Counted from the first letter of the stretch, positions 36,505 to 45,989 are shown. The stretch is DNA of 64,000 nt from Komagataeibacter sp. FNDCF1 (GCF_021295335.1 NZ_JAIWOT010000001.1:3390001-3454000), one strand, 5' to 3'. The notes: generated from the sequence alone by a model not told the origin. A program made the numbers and translations.

Positions 36505-37074
36505 TCATGCATCCACCGTGTGCGTGAACCAGTCATCCACGCTGGAAAAAGCCAGTCCCTCGGCATCCTTGGCGGATACGATCGCCTCCCCGGCGGTAAC
36601 AGGCCAGTTGATTGCCAGCAGCGGATCATCCCAGCGCACGGAGCGTTCGCATTCACGGTTCCAGAAGTCGGTGCATTTGTACTGCACCTCCGCATTGTCG
36701 CTCAGGGTGCAGAACCCGTGCAGGAAGCCCGCGGGGATCCAGAGCTGCGCACCGTTTTCAGCGGAAAGCGTTTCTCCCACCCATTGCCCGAATGTGGGGG
36801 AACCCGCGCGTATGTCCACACCCACGTCCCATATGCTGCCCCGGGTGCAGCGGACCAGCTTGCCCTGCGCATGCGGCGGCAACTGGCAATGCAGTCCGCG
36901 CACCACGCCGCGCTGGCGTGAAAGGCTGTGGTTGTCCTGTACGAAGGGTTCGGTAATGCCGATTTTTTTCAGGCGTGCGGCGTTATAGGTTTCCGTGAAA
37001 TAGCCACGGTCATCTTCAAACCGGGGTGGCGTCAGCAGCATCATGCCTTTGATGTTGAAAGTCTTTATGTCCAT
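36505..37074 (-). CDS. rfbC: dTDP-4-dehydrorhamnose 3,5-epimerase (RmlC)
   Basis: A 189-residue cupin epimerase that converts dTDP-4-keto-6-deoxyglucose to the L-lyxo form. Family residues are visible: FEDDRGYFTETYNA (about 19), QDNHSLSRQRGVVRGLHCQL (about 46, with the active His in GLH), VRCTRGSIWDVGVDIR (about 73, catalytic Asp) and WIPAGFLHGF (about 111). It starts 44 bases after the GH5 glucanase gene and precedes rfbD in the same minus-strand operon. Confidence 0.97.
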   Translation of the reverse strand: MDIKTFNIKGMMLLTPPRFEDDRGYFTETYNAARLKKIGITEPFVQDNHSLSRQRGVVRGLHCQLPPHAQGKLVRCTRGSIWDVGVDIRAGSPTFGQWVGETLSAENGAQLWIPAGFLHGFCTLSDNAEVQYKCTDFWNRECERSVRWDDPLLAINWPVTAGEAIVSAKDAEGLAFSSVDDWFTHTVDA

Positions 37075-37118
37075 GATTGGATTCCCGTATCGCGGTTGTT
37101 GATGGCGTGATCTGAAAT

Positions 37119-38141
37119 TCAGTGCTGCCTGCCAAGGAAGGGCCGGATGGCCTGCATCTGCGGGCGGTCGGCGCCGTGGTCCGGTTCAAGCGTGAACATG
37201 TAATTGCCCCATAGTGGACCCGCCGCCCAGTACGTCCAGCCAGACCAGACATCGGCATTGTCGTGCATATGGGTAAGAAGGGGGGCGAGAAGCGCCACGC
37301 ATTCGGGCTGGCGGCTGACCCCGAATTCCCCAAGGAAGCCGTGGGCCCTGTGTGCATGCAGCCAGTCGGTAAAGGATTTGATCCGGGCCAGCGCCTGGTC
37401 CTGTGGCACGCAGGCCGGCTTGGTGCCCGAGGCATCGGTGTCGAAATATTCATGCACCTCGTAGACCAGCCTGTGGGCGGGATCCACGAGTGTGCCAAGG
37501 GCCGGCCCGTTGAGGGAGGCGAAAGACTGCGCCCCGTCCCACCCGATGCCGGGAACCAGTATGACATTATGGCTGCCCGTCTTGCGGATGGCGTCAATGG
37601 CGGCCTGCACGCTGTTTTTCCAGGCTTCGGCGGAGTGCTGCTGGGGTTCGTTCATCAGCCCGAACAGCACATGGTCATTCCGGCCGAACACCTGTGCCAG
37701 CCGTGACCACAGATCGGCAAAGGCCGCATCGGGAACCGCGTCGGATCCGACTTCCTGCCCGCGGTAGCGGCCGTAGTTGTGAATGTCGAGTACCGTGCTC
37801 GCACCCTTGCCCTGTGCGTAACTGACAAACTGCTGCACGCGCTGCAGTTCCCTGTCGTCCAGCGGGCCGTTCAGGGTGGGTTGCAGGCGCTCCCACAGCA
37901 CGGACAGGCGGAATGTGTTCATGCCAGCCTGGGTAAAGTAATCCACCTCGGCAGGTTTGGGGTAAAGATAGTCATACCCGTAACGCCCTGGCAGCTTGGA
38001 TGATGAATAGCCGGCCCCCGCCAGGTTTACACCCCGCCAGGTCTGCGCGGTAGCGGGATGAAGGGCGGGCAGCACAAGGGCCGCCCCCGCAACACAGCCT
38101 GTGAGCCAGTTGCGGACACGGCGGGAAAAGGGTCGTTTCAT
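37119..38141 (-). CDS. Secreted GH5-family endo-glucanase
   Basis: 340 residues with a signal peptide (RRVRNWLTGCVAGAALVLPA, cut near ATA-Q) and a glycoside hydrolase 5 (beta/alpha)8 barrel. Key residues: RLSVLWERLQP (about 68), the acid/base Glu in FGLMNEPQQHS (about 166) and the nucleophile Glu in GFLGEFGVSRQ (about 268). It would cut beta-1,4-glucan in the periplasm or outside. ATG 38141 overlaps the stop of the polymerase gene by 4 bases (ATGA), so the two are translationally coupled. Acetan has a cellulose-like backbone, so this enzyme may trim or clear polymer in the secretion path, as lyases and cellulases do in other exopolysaccharide operons (inference). Confidence 0.93.
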   Translation of the reverse strand: MKRPFSRRVRNWLTGCVAGAALVLPALHPATAQTWRGVNLAGAGYSSSKLPGRYGYDYLYPKPAEVDYFTQAGMNTFRLSVLWERLQPTLNGPLDDRELQRVQQFVSYAQGKGASTVLDIHNYGRYRGQEVGSDAVPDAAFADLWSRLAQVFGRNDHVLFGLMNEPQQHSAEAWKNSVQAAIDAIRKTGSHNVILVPGIGWDGAQSFASLNGPALGTLVDPAHRLVYEVHEYFDTDASGTKPACVPQDQALARIKSFTDWLHAHRAHGFLGEFGVSRQPECVALLAPLLTHMHDNADVWSGWTYWAAGPLWGNYMFTLEPDHGADRPQMQAIRPFLGRQH

Positions 38142-39502
38142 GCAGTGTGCTCCGGTGAGGGGGAAAGCCTGCTGAAGCGCAGCGACTTCACGCGTTCGGC
38201 CATGCCCGTCGTGGCCGCAAGCGCATCCGATGGCGTGATGACACTGTTGGTCGTGCCATACAGGAACCACAGCAGGGCCGACGTCTTGATGGTGAAGACC
38301 GAGGCGCCGATGCACAGCGAGGTCGCGAAATACAGCGAGATCATCGCCTTCATGGACACGGCGGCTTCCGTGCGGGCGGGATGCATGGTGAACAGCGCCA
38401 CCAGGAATAATGTCAGCGGCAGTCCAAGGTTGTTGATGATGTAGGCGTAACCGGTATCGGCCGTATAGACCTGTGATGGCGCCATGGCGAACCATTGCGG
38501 CAGGTTCCAGTAATCCAGCAGCCGCCCGGAAAACAGCAGCCGCCCCGAAAAATCGTCACCAATGATGGAAGGCAGGATGCCCGGCATTTCATGGTTGGCC
38601 CCCTGCAGCATGAGCCCCATCATGACCGTGACCGGCATGGCGAAGACCACGAAGCGCGAGCGGTAGAGGGGGGTCATGCGCAACAGGATCATGGCCATGG
38701 CGCAGCCGGAAGCAAAACGGGAATCCGCCAGCACGAAGCACAGCGCCGACAGGAAGAACAGGAACGCATGGCGCAGGCGGGAGCCGACACGGGTGCTCAG
38801 GCACCACGCAAAGCCGATGGCGGAGAAGTTGCCCAGTGAGTCCGGTTCCAGAAACAGGGAGGACACGCGGTGCGAACCGAATATCGACTGGAAAAAGGTG
38901 CGTGACGCCGCGGCACCGCGGTTGCCGCTGATGAACAGGTTGGTATTGCTGTAATTGACCGTGCCGCTGCTGATCACGCCCTTGTTGACATAATAGGTCC
39001 AGACATCGAACACCGTGCCGAACAGGTTGGTGAACAGCAGTTCGAAAAACCCGATGAACAGGATCATCGCCATGAGCGTCCACATGGTCCGCTCACCCGA
39101 GCGCAGGGTGGACCGCGTGCCAAGCTGGTAGAACAGGTAGGCGATGGCAAGATCGTGCAGGATCTTCAGATCAAGGCGGGGATTGATGAACTTGGCCCCG
39201 ATCTCGAAACACAGCATGACCGCCGTGATCCGGACCACGGCGGGGGAGATGGTGTTGCGCACTTCCAGAAAGGCCAGGAAGATGATGCCCAGTTCACACA
39301 GGGCGATTTCGGAACTGTGCACCGTGATGACATGCCGCGTGTTGATGAAGCACAGGACAAGATTGAACACGGCTCCTGCCACCACCAGCCACGAAATGCC
39401 ATCGGCGCGTGACAGGGCGGGCGCGCGGGTGGCGGGCTGGATGGCGGCGCGTGCGGGACGCGGCGCGTACACGAAAGGTGTGGTGTCAGACGCGAGAGAC
39501 AT
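38138..39502 (-). CDS. Wzy-like polysaccharide polymerase (GumE-type)
   Basis: A 454-residue polytopic inner-membrane protein with about eleven hydrophobic segments and a large hydrophilic loop near residues 195-225 (ISGNRGAAASRTFFQSIFGS). The loop ends in FLEPDSLGNFSAIGFAW, the glycine/proline pattern seen in O-antigen/EPS polymerases. Such proteins join lipid-linked repeat units on the periplasmic side. No other polymerase candidate is in the locus, which supports the assignment by elimination. It overlaps the upstream acyltransferase gene by 17 bases and the downstream glucanase by 4 bases. Confidence 0.75.
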   Translation of the reverse strand: MSLASDTTPFVYAPRPARAAIQPATRAPALSRADGISWLVVAGAVFNLVLCFINTRHVITVHSSEIALCELGIIFLAFLEVRNTISPAVVRITAVMLCFEIGAKFINPRLDLKILHDLAIAYLFYQLGTRSTLRSGERTMWTLMAMILFIGFFELLFTNLFGTVFDVWTYYVNKGVISSGTVNYSNTNLFISGNRGAAASRTFFQSIFGSHRVSSLFLEPDSLGNFSAIGFAWCLSTRVGSRLRHAFLFFLSALCFVLADSRFASGCAMAMILLRMTPLYRSRFVVFAMPVTVMMGLMLQGANHEMPGILPSIIGDDFSGRLLFSGRLLDYWNLPQWFAMAPSQVYTADTGYAYIINNLGLPLTLFLVALFTMHPARTEAAVSMKAMISLYFATSLCIGASVFTIKTSALLWFLYGTTNSVITPSDALAATTGMAERVKSLRFSRLSPSPEHTA

Positions 39503-40667
39503 GCGTGTCCGTTCCCTCTCCTGCGGTAATCGGGCGGATGCTGGCGGCCGCCGGGCTGAGTATGGCGCGCCCCAGCCTGCGCCCCATGTTGTGCAGCGGC
39601 AGTTCCAGCACCGTATAGGTCAGCGCCGCCAGTGTGGTTGTGAGCACGACTGTCACCATTCCCAGCCCGAACTGTGTAAGCGAGGGGTGGGAGAGCAGGG
39701 TGGGTGCGCCCATCATGCGTCCCGCCAGGCTGAACACGATCAGCATGACCGGCAGGTGCAGAAGGTAGATGCCATAGGACAGTTCGCCCACCGCAATGAC
39801 CGGTTTGCTGAGCAGGAAACGGTACTGCCGCCCCGACGCATACAGGTCGCGGATGACGACAAAGGCGGCTGCCGTTTCGATCATGTCGGGGATGCGTTCG
39901 GGCAGGTTGAGCGGGGCAAGGGCGTAGCGGTCATATAAAAGTACGGCCACCGCCAGCAGCGCATACAGCCCGTGGTGGCGCGGCAGGGTCGTGGGCAGCA
40001 GCGGAATCAGCGCGCCCAGCCCGAAGCACAGGGCAAAGACCGTGCCCGTCTCATGCGGCAGGGGCAGCAGGGCGATGGCGGCCAGTGCGGCCAGTGTCAG
40101 TACCCGCAGCCGGGGCGCACGGACCAGCACGAACAGCAGCGGGAACACCACGGAATACATGAGTTCGACACGCAGCGACCACATCGGCCCGTTATAGCGG
40201 GTGAACAGGCCGGATACCGATGCAAGGGTATTGCGGATGGAAACCGGCGTCTGCAGGTTGCGTGACAGCCAGCCCACGAACACCCCGTCCGCCACCCAGC
40301 CACGTGCAATGACCATGCTGGCAATGGCAAGCGCTATGGAAAACCACAGCAGCGGATAGATCCGGAACAGGCGCTTTACATAAAAGCTGCCGACAATACG
40401 CCCGGTCATGTGCGTGTATTTGCGCAGAGACAGTGAAAGTACGCAGCCGCTCAGTACAAAAAACAGCACGACCGCCGCTTCCGCGTTGAAGGCATAGGTC
40501 ACCAGATCATGCACGACCGCCAGACCCGGGGGCCGCGTGGGCTGGCTGTAGCGAAAGACCTGTATGGCATGACCGAACAGCACGACCAGGCAGGCAACAC
40601 CGCGCAGGGAGGTCAACTGGTGCAGATAATTTCGTTCCGTTCCCGAATTTTCCGTCACGGATGACAT
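39486..40667 (-). CDS. Acyltransferase-3 family membrane protein (exopolysaccharide O-acetylation)
   Basis: A 393-residue polytopic protein of the OafA/GumF-like acyltransferase-3 family. The N terminus has the family block LTSLRGVACLVVLFGHAIQV (about residues 18-37, with the active His). Further on, FFVLSGCVLSLSLRKY (about 69) and SYGIYLLHLPVMLIVFSLAG (about 297) appear. It would transfer acetyl groups from the cytoplasm to a lipid-linked repeat unit. It is the first gene of the minus-strand arm of the exopolysaccharide locus. A second enzyme of this family lies at 57117-58268. Confidence 0.9.
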   Translation of the reverse strand: MSSVTENSGTERNYLHQLTSLRGVACLVVLFGHAIQVFRYSQPTRPPGLAVVHDLVTYAFNAEAAVVLFFVLSGCVLSLSLRKYTHMTGRIVGSFYVKRLFRIYPLLWFSIALAIASMVIARGWVADGVFVGWLSRNLQTPVSIRNTLASVSGLFTRYNGPMWSLRVELMYSVVFPLLFVLVRAPRLRVLTLAALAAIALLPLPHETGTVFALCFGLGALIPLLPTTLPRHHGLYALLAVAVLLYDRYALAPLNLPERIPDMIETAAAFVVIRDLYASGRQYRFLLSKPVIAVGELSYGIYLLHLPVMLIVFSLAGRMMGAPTLLSHPSLTQFGLGMVTVVLTTTLAALTYTVLELPLHNMGRRLGRAILSPAAASIRPITAGEGTDTHVSRV

Positions 40668-40978
40668 TATTCAGTTCCCCCGGTGTATGAATGACGTGTT
40701 TGTGGTGATGGCATGTCTATGCAATGGCGGGCAGAGCGTAACAGAATATAAATGTATAAAACACGTAAAATATGCCAACACAATTCTTTGTCCCATCGCC
40801 TCTGTCAGGGCACGAACTTGTCATCATCCTGCCTTAATCCCGGCGTGGATTCAGGCGTTCCACAAGATCAGGGTGCTGTGGCCCTGCCACGACCACGCAC
40901 ATGCGGCAGAACCGAGCGCCGCCCGCCTTCGCATGCATATGGCGCAGGTGGGGGCGCAAAACAGGAGCAACTTTTTCC
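40668..40978. promoter_or_regulatory. Divergent promoter region of the exopolysaccharide locus
   Basis: 311 bases between the minus-strand acyltransferase arm and the plus-strand GumK-like arm. A short AT-rich patch lies at about 40735-40790. No gene is supported; promoters for both arms are expected here, but boxes cannot be fixed by eye. Confidence 0.45.
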
Positions 40979-42088
40979 ATGACGCGGTCCCTGTTCATTT
41001 CCGTTCATGATTTCCGCAGTTTACGCAAGGCAAGTATTCATTTCATTGCGACAGAGATGGCACGCAGGGGGCCTGTCGCATTCCTTTCCATCGGGCTCAG
41101 TACGCTCTCGTTACGGCGGGGTGACACGCGCGCAAGCCTGGTCGAACGCGCCAACCGGGTCGAGATGGTCGATGGGGTGGAATGCTACCTCTGGCGCATG
41201 CCCTGGCATCCGTTCAACATGCGCCGTGCCGCACTTGCGCCGGTGGAGCGTGGATTGTTCTGGCTTTACAGGAAGATGCTGCCCACCATCGCCCGCAGAT
41301 GGATCCGAAGCGCGGACACGGTTTTTATTGAATCCGGCATGGCGCCAATATTTATTTCCGATGTGCGGAAACTTAATCCGACGGCGCGCATTATTTATCT
41401 GATGTCCGATGACCTGGAAGTGGTGGGCTGTGCGGATACCATCAAGAATGATTTCGTACGTAACTTTGACATGATCGATACGGTCCGGATGCCATCGCGT
41501 TATCTGCTTGAGCGTCTGCCCCATGCACGCTCCGCCGTTTTCGCGCCGCATGGCATCGACCGCAGCATTGCCGACAGGACGTACCCCAATCCCTATCGGG
41601 AAGGGCGCACAAGCTGTGTCTCGATCGGTTCGATGCTGTTCGACAGGACATTTTTCGAGCTTGCCGCCAGGCTGCGCCCCGACATCGATTTTCATATCAT
41701 TGGCGCGGGCCATGCCACCGACGGGTTGGACGCGCCCAACATCATCATCCATCCCGAAATGGCATTCGAGCGCACGCTGGCCTATCTCCAGCATGCCAGT
41801 TTTGGCGTGGCGCCCTATCGTGACGCCAATACGCCACGCTACCTGCTTGATACATCGCTCAAGCTGCGGCAGTTCGCGCTGTTTGGCATTCCCGCCGTCT
41901 GTCCGGACTTTGCGCTCAATGACACGCCCGGCCGGTACGGTTACCGCCCCGGCAATGCGCAGTCCATTGGCCAGGCGATCGAAGCGGCCCTGCATTCCAC
42001 CGAGACAATCGAACTCGATGCCCATAGCTGGCCCGAAATCGTGCAGCGCATCCTGACGCCACAAGATTATCCCGACACACGTGTATGA
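40979..42088 (+). CDS. gumK: GumK-like beta-glucuronosyltransferase (GT70)
   Basis: 369 residues closely resembling GumK, the membrane-associated GT70 enzyme that adds glucuronic acid to the lipid-linked mannose of xanthan-type repeats. The start SVHDFRSLRKASIHFIA (about residues 6-22) parallels the GumK SSHDFRTPRRANIHFI, as I recall it. GVECYLWRMPWHPFNMRRA (about 63), VSIGSMLFDRTFFELAA (about 212), FGVAPYRDANTPRYLLDTSLKLRQ (split segment about 278-302) and the end LTPQDYPDTRV also correspond. ATG 40979 follows an aggagc ribosome site. In an acetan-like pathway this is the fourth sugar transfer. Confidence 0.9.
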   Translation: MTRSLFISVHDFRSLRKASIHFIATEMARRGPVAFLSIGLSTLSLRRGDTRASLVERANRVEMVDGVECYLWRMPWHPFNMRRAALAPVERGLFWLYRKMLPTIARRWIRSADTVFIESGMAPIFISDVRKLNPTARIIYLMSDDLEVVGCADTIKNDFVRNFDMIDTVRMPSRYLLERLPHARSAVFAPHGIDRSIADRTYPNPYREGRTSCVSIGSMLFDRTFFELAARLRPDIDFHIIGAGHATDGLDAPNIIIHPEMAFERTLAYLQHASFGVAPYRDANTPRYLLDTSLKLRQFALFGIPAVCPDFALNDTPGRYGYRPGNAQSIGQAIEAALHSTETIELDAHSWPEIVQRILTPQDYPDTRV

Positions 42089-42135
42089 CCCTCCGCAGGC
42101 CATGCCTGCGCCGGGGAGAGGAAAGAGCAAGACCC

Positions 42136-43287
42136 ATGAGCGAGGAAGGTAACAGAACAGACGGGCCCGGCATTTCGGTTGTCATGGCAACATACAATGG
42201 CGCGACCCATATCCGTGAACAGCTTGACAGCCTGGCCGCGCAGACCTGCCTGCCCGTTGAGCTGATCATAACGGATGACGGATCAACCGACGCGACACTG
42301 GACATCGCGGCGGATTTCGCGCGTACCGCTCCCTTTCCGGTCCGGATTCACCGCAATCCGGTACGGCTGGGCTACAAGGGCAATTTCATGCATGCCGTCA
42401 GCCTGGCATCAGGGGATCTGATTTCCTTCTGTGATCAGGATGATTTCTGGAAGCCCGACAATCTGGCAAAGGTGCGCGATGCCTTTGCCAATGATCCCGA
42501 CGTGATGATGGTCTTTCACAACGCACGTCTGGTGGATGAACGGCGCAGGCCCATCTCCACCTTCTACGCCACGCCGCCCACACCCGCCGTCTCCCGTCCG
42601 CTGACATTGCAGCCATGGAGCTTTTCTTACGGGTTCATGCAGACATTCCGCGCGGTGCTCAGGCCCGCATCGGTATACTGGCCGCGCATGCGCGATCATT
42701 ACAATCCGGGCAAGGAAATGGGGCATGACCTGTATTTCTTCCTTGTCGCATCCGGCGTTGGCAGCATTGTCTACCTTGATGACGAACTGGCCGAATACCG
42801 TATCCATGGTGGCAACACGGTCGGTTCGGGCAAGCGTACCAAGCCCACGTTCATCGACCGCTGGCGCTACCGGCTGGAAGACCGGGCCGATACGTATCGC
42901 TACCTTGCCCGCATGACCGTGCAGGACAGTGCCCTTTTTGCCGATCTGGCGCGCGACCCGGCGCTGCCCGAGGCGCTGCGGACCCGCGCGCGCGCGGCTG
43001 CCGCGGCATGGAGTTCGCTGGAGCCGCTGTACAGCGCCCGCGCGGAGGTCTGTTCCGCCAGCCTGCCACGGCGGATCGCGGCCTTTGTCCGGCTGGTACG
43101 CGCCGGAGGTTACAGCGAGCGTTCATTCTGGACGTTTGGTGGCCGGGCAATGAAAAAGGATGCCGTGCTGGGTGTCCTGCTTGCCCCGCTGGTGCGGCGG
43201 TTCGGCCATGAATCATCGCGCACGGACCGGGCCTGCCACCGGGGCAATGCCTCTGCCGTGGCCAGCCCGCGGGCCCTGGCAGCATGA
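42136..43287 (+). CDS. GT2-family glycosyltransferase
   Basis: A 383-residue inverting GT-A glycosyltransferase. It has the standard VVMATYNGATHIREQLDSL (about residue 15), ITDDGSTDATLDIA (about 42) and SFCDQDDFWKPDNLAKV (about 96, with the DXD metal site). The RIHGGNTVG segment (about 232) is common in rhamnosyl- and galactosyltransferase-type members. ATG 42136 is used because a purine-rich ribosome site (gagaggaaagag) precedes it; the frame is open from 42085, overlapping the gene upstream. It overlaps the next gene by 4 bases. It is one of three transferases in the cluster without a gum counterpart; in an acetan-like repeat these would add two glucoses and the terminal rhamnose. Which it adds cannot be told from sequence. 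Confidence 0.9.
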   Translation: MSEEGNRTDGPGISVVMATYNGATHIREQLDSLAAQTCLPVELIITDDGSTDATLDIAADFARTAPFPVRIHRNPVRLGYKGNFMHAVSLASGDLISFCDQDDFWKPDNLAKVRDAFANDPDVMMVFHNARLVDERRRPISTFYATPPTPAVSRPLTLQPWSFSYGFMQTFRAVLRPASVYWPRMRDHYNPGKEMGHDLYFFLVASGVGSIVYLDDELAEYRIHGGNTVGSGKRTKPTFIDRWRYRLEDRADTYRYLARMTVQDSALFADLARDPALPEALRTRARAAAAAWSSLEPLYSARAEVCSASLPRRIAAFVRLVRAGGYSERSFWTFGGRAMKKDAVLGVLLAPLVRRFGHESSRTDRACHRGNASAVASPRALAA

Positions 43288-44489
43288 ACACCCCGGTACC
43301 GACGGGGGCGGGTACATCCCGGTCCGGCGCATCCAGCCCCTGTGTTGCTGTCTACCGTACCCAGATCCTGCCCATTTCGGAAACATTCGTCCGCGACCAG
43401 GCCCGTGCGCTGCGGCGCTGGCGGCCTGTTCTGATCGGTGAGCGTACGATCGGACAGCTTCCGCTTGATGGCATGATGGTCCGGGCGCTGCATGACGGAC
43501 CACCCACCCTGTTCCAGCGCCTGGTCGGCATGGGGTCGCGTTATCTGGAGCGCCCCGTGCCCGGCATGCTCCGGCTGGCGCGCAGTGTGGCGCCGGCACT
43601 GGTGCATGCCCATTTCGGCTTTGACGGGGTGGAGGCATGGCCGGTGGCGCGCGCTCTGGGCGTGCCCCTGCTGGTTACGCTGCACGGGTCCGATATCACG
43701 ACGCACATGCACTGGTTCGCATCTGGTGGCGGGGGGCGGCGGTGGCGTGCCTATCCGCGCCGGCTTGAACGTCTGGCTGCAGAACCGCAGGTCGGTTTTA
43801 TCGCTGTTTCCCACAGTATCCGCGAGGCCGCGATCCGCGCTGGCCTGCCCCCGCAGCGCATCCATGTCTGTCCCATCGGCATTGACGTGCAGCGCTTCCG
43901 GCATACAGGCCGGCCGGTGGCGGCACGTGACCCGGTCATCCTGTTCGCGGGGCGACTGGTGGAAAAGAAGGGTTGCCGCTACCTGATCGAGGCCTTCCGC
44001 ACCGTACGCGCACAGATGCCCGATGCGCGGCTGGTCATTGCGGGCGATGGCCCCGAGCGCGGGATGCTGACCTCCATGGCGGCGGATATCGGGGGCATCA
44101 CGTTCCACGGCCGGTATGCCGCCGCACAGATGCAGCCGCTGCTGGAGGAAGCCCGCGTGTTCTGCCTGCCCAGTGTCACGGCACGCAATGGTGATGCGGA
44201 AGGCATGGGACTGGTACTGCTGGAAGCCCAGGCCTGCGGGGTGCCGGTTGTCACCTCGGCGCGCGGGGGTGCGACCGAGGGCATCATCGACGGGGAAACC
44301 GGTTTCGCCTTTGCGGAGGGGGATGTCGCGGCGCTCAGCGCCCACCTGCTCGCCATCCTGCGCGATGATGCCCTGGCCGCACGCATGTCCGAAGCGGGGC
44401 CGGCCTTCGTGGCCGCGCGGCATGACCTGTCGCGCTGGGCCACCACACTTGAAGATATCTACGACAGTATGACAGGACGCATGCCATGA
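43284..44489 (+). CDS. GT4-family glycosyltransferase
   Basis: A 401-residue retaining GT-B enzyme. N-terminal acceptor domain: VYRTQILPISETFVRDQARA (about residue 23) and VHAHFGFDGVEAWPVAR (about 106). Nucleotide-sugar domain: ILFAGRLVEKKGCRYLIEAF (about 219) and the EX7E signature in GDAEGMGLVLLEAQACGVPV (about 304). It resembles colanic-acid WcaL/AmsK-type transferases. The start overlaps the previous stop by 4 bases and the end overlaps the next start by 4 bases, so three transferases are translated as a coupled set. Confidence 0.9.
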   Translation: MNTPVPTGAGTSRSGASSPCVAVYRTQILPISETFVRDQARALRRWRPVLIGERTIGQLPLDGMMVRALHDGPPTLFQRLVGMGSRYLERPVPGMLRLARSVAPALVHAHFGFDGVEAWPVARALGVPLLVTLHGSDITTHMHWFASGGGGRRWRAYPRRLERLAAEPQVGFIAVSHSIREAAIRAGLPPQRIHVCPIGIDVQRFRHTGRPVAARDPVILFAGRLVEKKGCRYLIEAFRTVRAQMPDARLVIAGDGPERGMLTSMAADIGGITFHGRYAAAQMQPLLEEARVFCLPSVTARNGDAEGMGLVLLEAQACGVPVVTSARGGATEGIIDGETGFAFAEGDVAALSAHLLAILRDDALAARMSEAGPAFVAARHDLSRWATTLEDIYDSMTGRMP

Positions 44490-45451
44490 ACGCTCCCATG
44501 TCCGTCAGCCTCATCATTACCACGTATAATGCGCAGGCTTTCATCATGCGGGCCATCAGTTCCGCATTGGAACAGACACGGCCACCGCTGGAAATCATCG
44601 TGGTTGATGACTGCTCCACGGATGGTACGCCCGAACTTCTCCACCGGCTGGAGCGCGGGCATGACAGTATCCGCGTCCTCTCCACGCCGTATAATGGCGG
44701 TCCGTCGCTTGCGCGCAATGTGGGGCTGGCCGAAGCGCGGGGCGACTGGGTGGCCTTCCTTGATGCCGATGACGCCTTTGCCCCCGAAAGGCTGGAGGTG
44801 ATCATGGCGCGCGCGGCACAGGGTGACTGTGATTGCGTGGCCGATGACCTGGCCTACTATGACGCCGTGGCGGGACAGGTAACGGGCCGGGCGATGGGTG
44901 CGGGCAGGGTGCCCGCCACGCCTGTCAGCCTGCGTGACTATATCGGCCACAACCTGTCAGGCGGGAACGGTTTTGACTGGGGGCTGCTCAAGCCGGTCTT
45001 CCGGCGGGAATTCATGCAGGCCCATGCCATACGTTATGACCCCGTGGTGCGCCATGGGGAGGATTTCCTGCTCATGATCACCTTCCTCATGGCGGGGGGG
45101 CGGTTTTACCTGACGGACCATGCGACCTATCTCTATACCCAGCGGCAGGGGAGCGTGAGTGGACGGGCATCCGGCATGTCGCGCACGACCATTGCCTATC
45201 GGGACATGCGTGACACGGCGCTGGAACTGGCGCGTGATGCGCGCATCCGTGACAATCCGGAACTGGTCGACCTGCTGCACCAGCGTGCGGCGGGACTGCA
45301 GCGGCTGGATGACTCCCATTTCGTATCCGTGGCACTGCGTTCGGGCGCGGTAGGGGCGATCATGCAGCGGATCATGAGACGGCCTGCTTTCCTGCCCGCC
45401 ATGATCCGCCAGATAGCAATGGCGCTCAGGCGCAGGTTCTGCCATTCCTGA
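44486..45451 (+). CDS. GT2-family glycosyltransferase
   Basis: A 321-residue inverting GT-A transferase. Signature segments: SLIITTYNAQAFIMRAISSA (about residue 8), IIVVDDCSTDGTPELLHRL (about 36), NGGPSLARNVGLAEARGDW (about 70) and VAFLDADDAFAPERLEV (about 90). The catalytic-base region is VVRHGEDFLLMITFLMAGG (about 191). The type is that of succinoglycan ExoW/ExoO-like glucosyltransferases, so a glucose donor is a reasonable guess. It is the last gene of the coupled transferase trio, followed by about 540 bases without a gene. Confidence 0.9.
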   Translation: MNAPMSVSLIITTYNAQAFIMRAISSALEQTRPPLEIIVVDDCSTDGTPELLHRLERGHDSIRVLSTPYNGGPSLARNVGLAEARGDWVAFLDADDAFAPERLEVIMARAAQGDCDCVADDLAYYDAVAGQVTGRAMGAGRVPATPVSLRDYIGHNLSGGNGFDWGLLKPVFRREFMQAHAIRYDPVVRHGEDFLLMITFLMAGGRFYLTDHATYLYTQRQGSVSGRASGMSRTTIAYRDMRDTALELARDARIRDNPELVDLLHQRAAGLQRLDDSHFVSVALRSGAVGAIMQRIMRRPAFLPAMIRQIAMALRRRFCHS

Positions 45452-45989
45452 GCACGGGCATCCCCCCCCCGCCGTGTTCTTTACGCTGGCTGCATCGATA
45501 CATGCCGGCATTTGGGCCAGAAGGCGGAATCTGGCGGTTTTTATTGTCAATCTGAAAAATTTATTCTGCGCCACTGAACCCGGGCATGCCCTGCATGACC
45601 CGGGTTCAGTGCGTCAGGTGCGCACATCGTGGCCGGTATCCCGGTTCCCGGCTGGCCGTCAACGATCCGGTCGGGCAGCGTGAATGCGGTTTTTCCCGGT
45701 CATATCTCGCGACCTGTTGTCCGGAACCGGCCCGAACCGAAAGCTGCCAGAGGCGTTTGAATGGAACCCGCAGTAATGATGGGAGCGCGTTCCGCAATGC
45801 GGACTGTGTCATGCAGATGCCACACAGGGGCACGATAACGACCGAAATATGTTTGCACACCACATTCTTGACAAAAAAAATCGGCTTAAGTTCCGCTTCT
45901 GACACGGATGGCCGACATGACCGCTGCCGCTTCGAGGCCGGAGCCGCGGATGCGCACACCATGAAACATGCAGCACGGAGTTGCGATCC
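45452..45989. other. Intergenic region with a strong inverted repeat
   Basis: 538 bases between the glycosyltransferase trio and the mannose-1-phosphate guanylyltransferase. No gene is supported; the small frames lack ribosome sites and family resemblance. A C10 tract lies near 45464-45473, and an 11-bp inverted repeat at 45574-45609 is described separately. The manC promoter should be in the second half. Confidence 0.5.
45574..45609. repeat. 11-bp perfect inverted repeat
   Basis: CTGAACCCGGG (45574-45584) and CCCGGGTTCAG (45599-45609), separated by 14 bases. A transcript would form a strong hairpin 120 bases after the last transferase gene. No T-run follows, so it could be a factor-dependent terminator, a transcript-stability element or a protein site. 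Confidence 0.6.
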
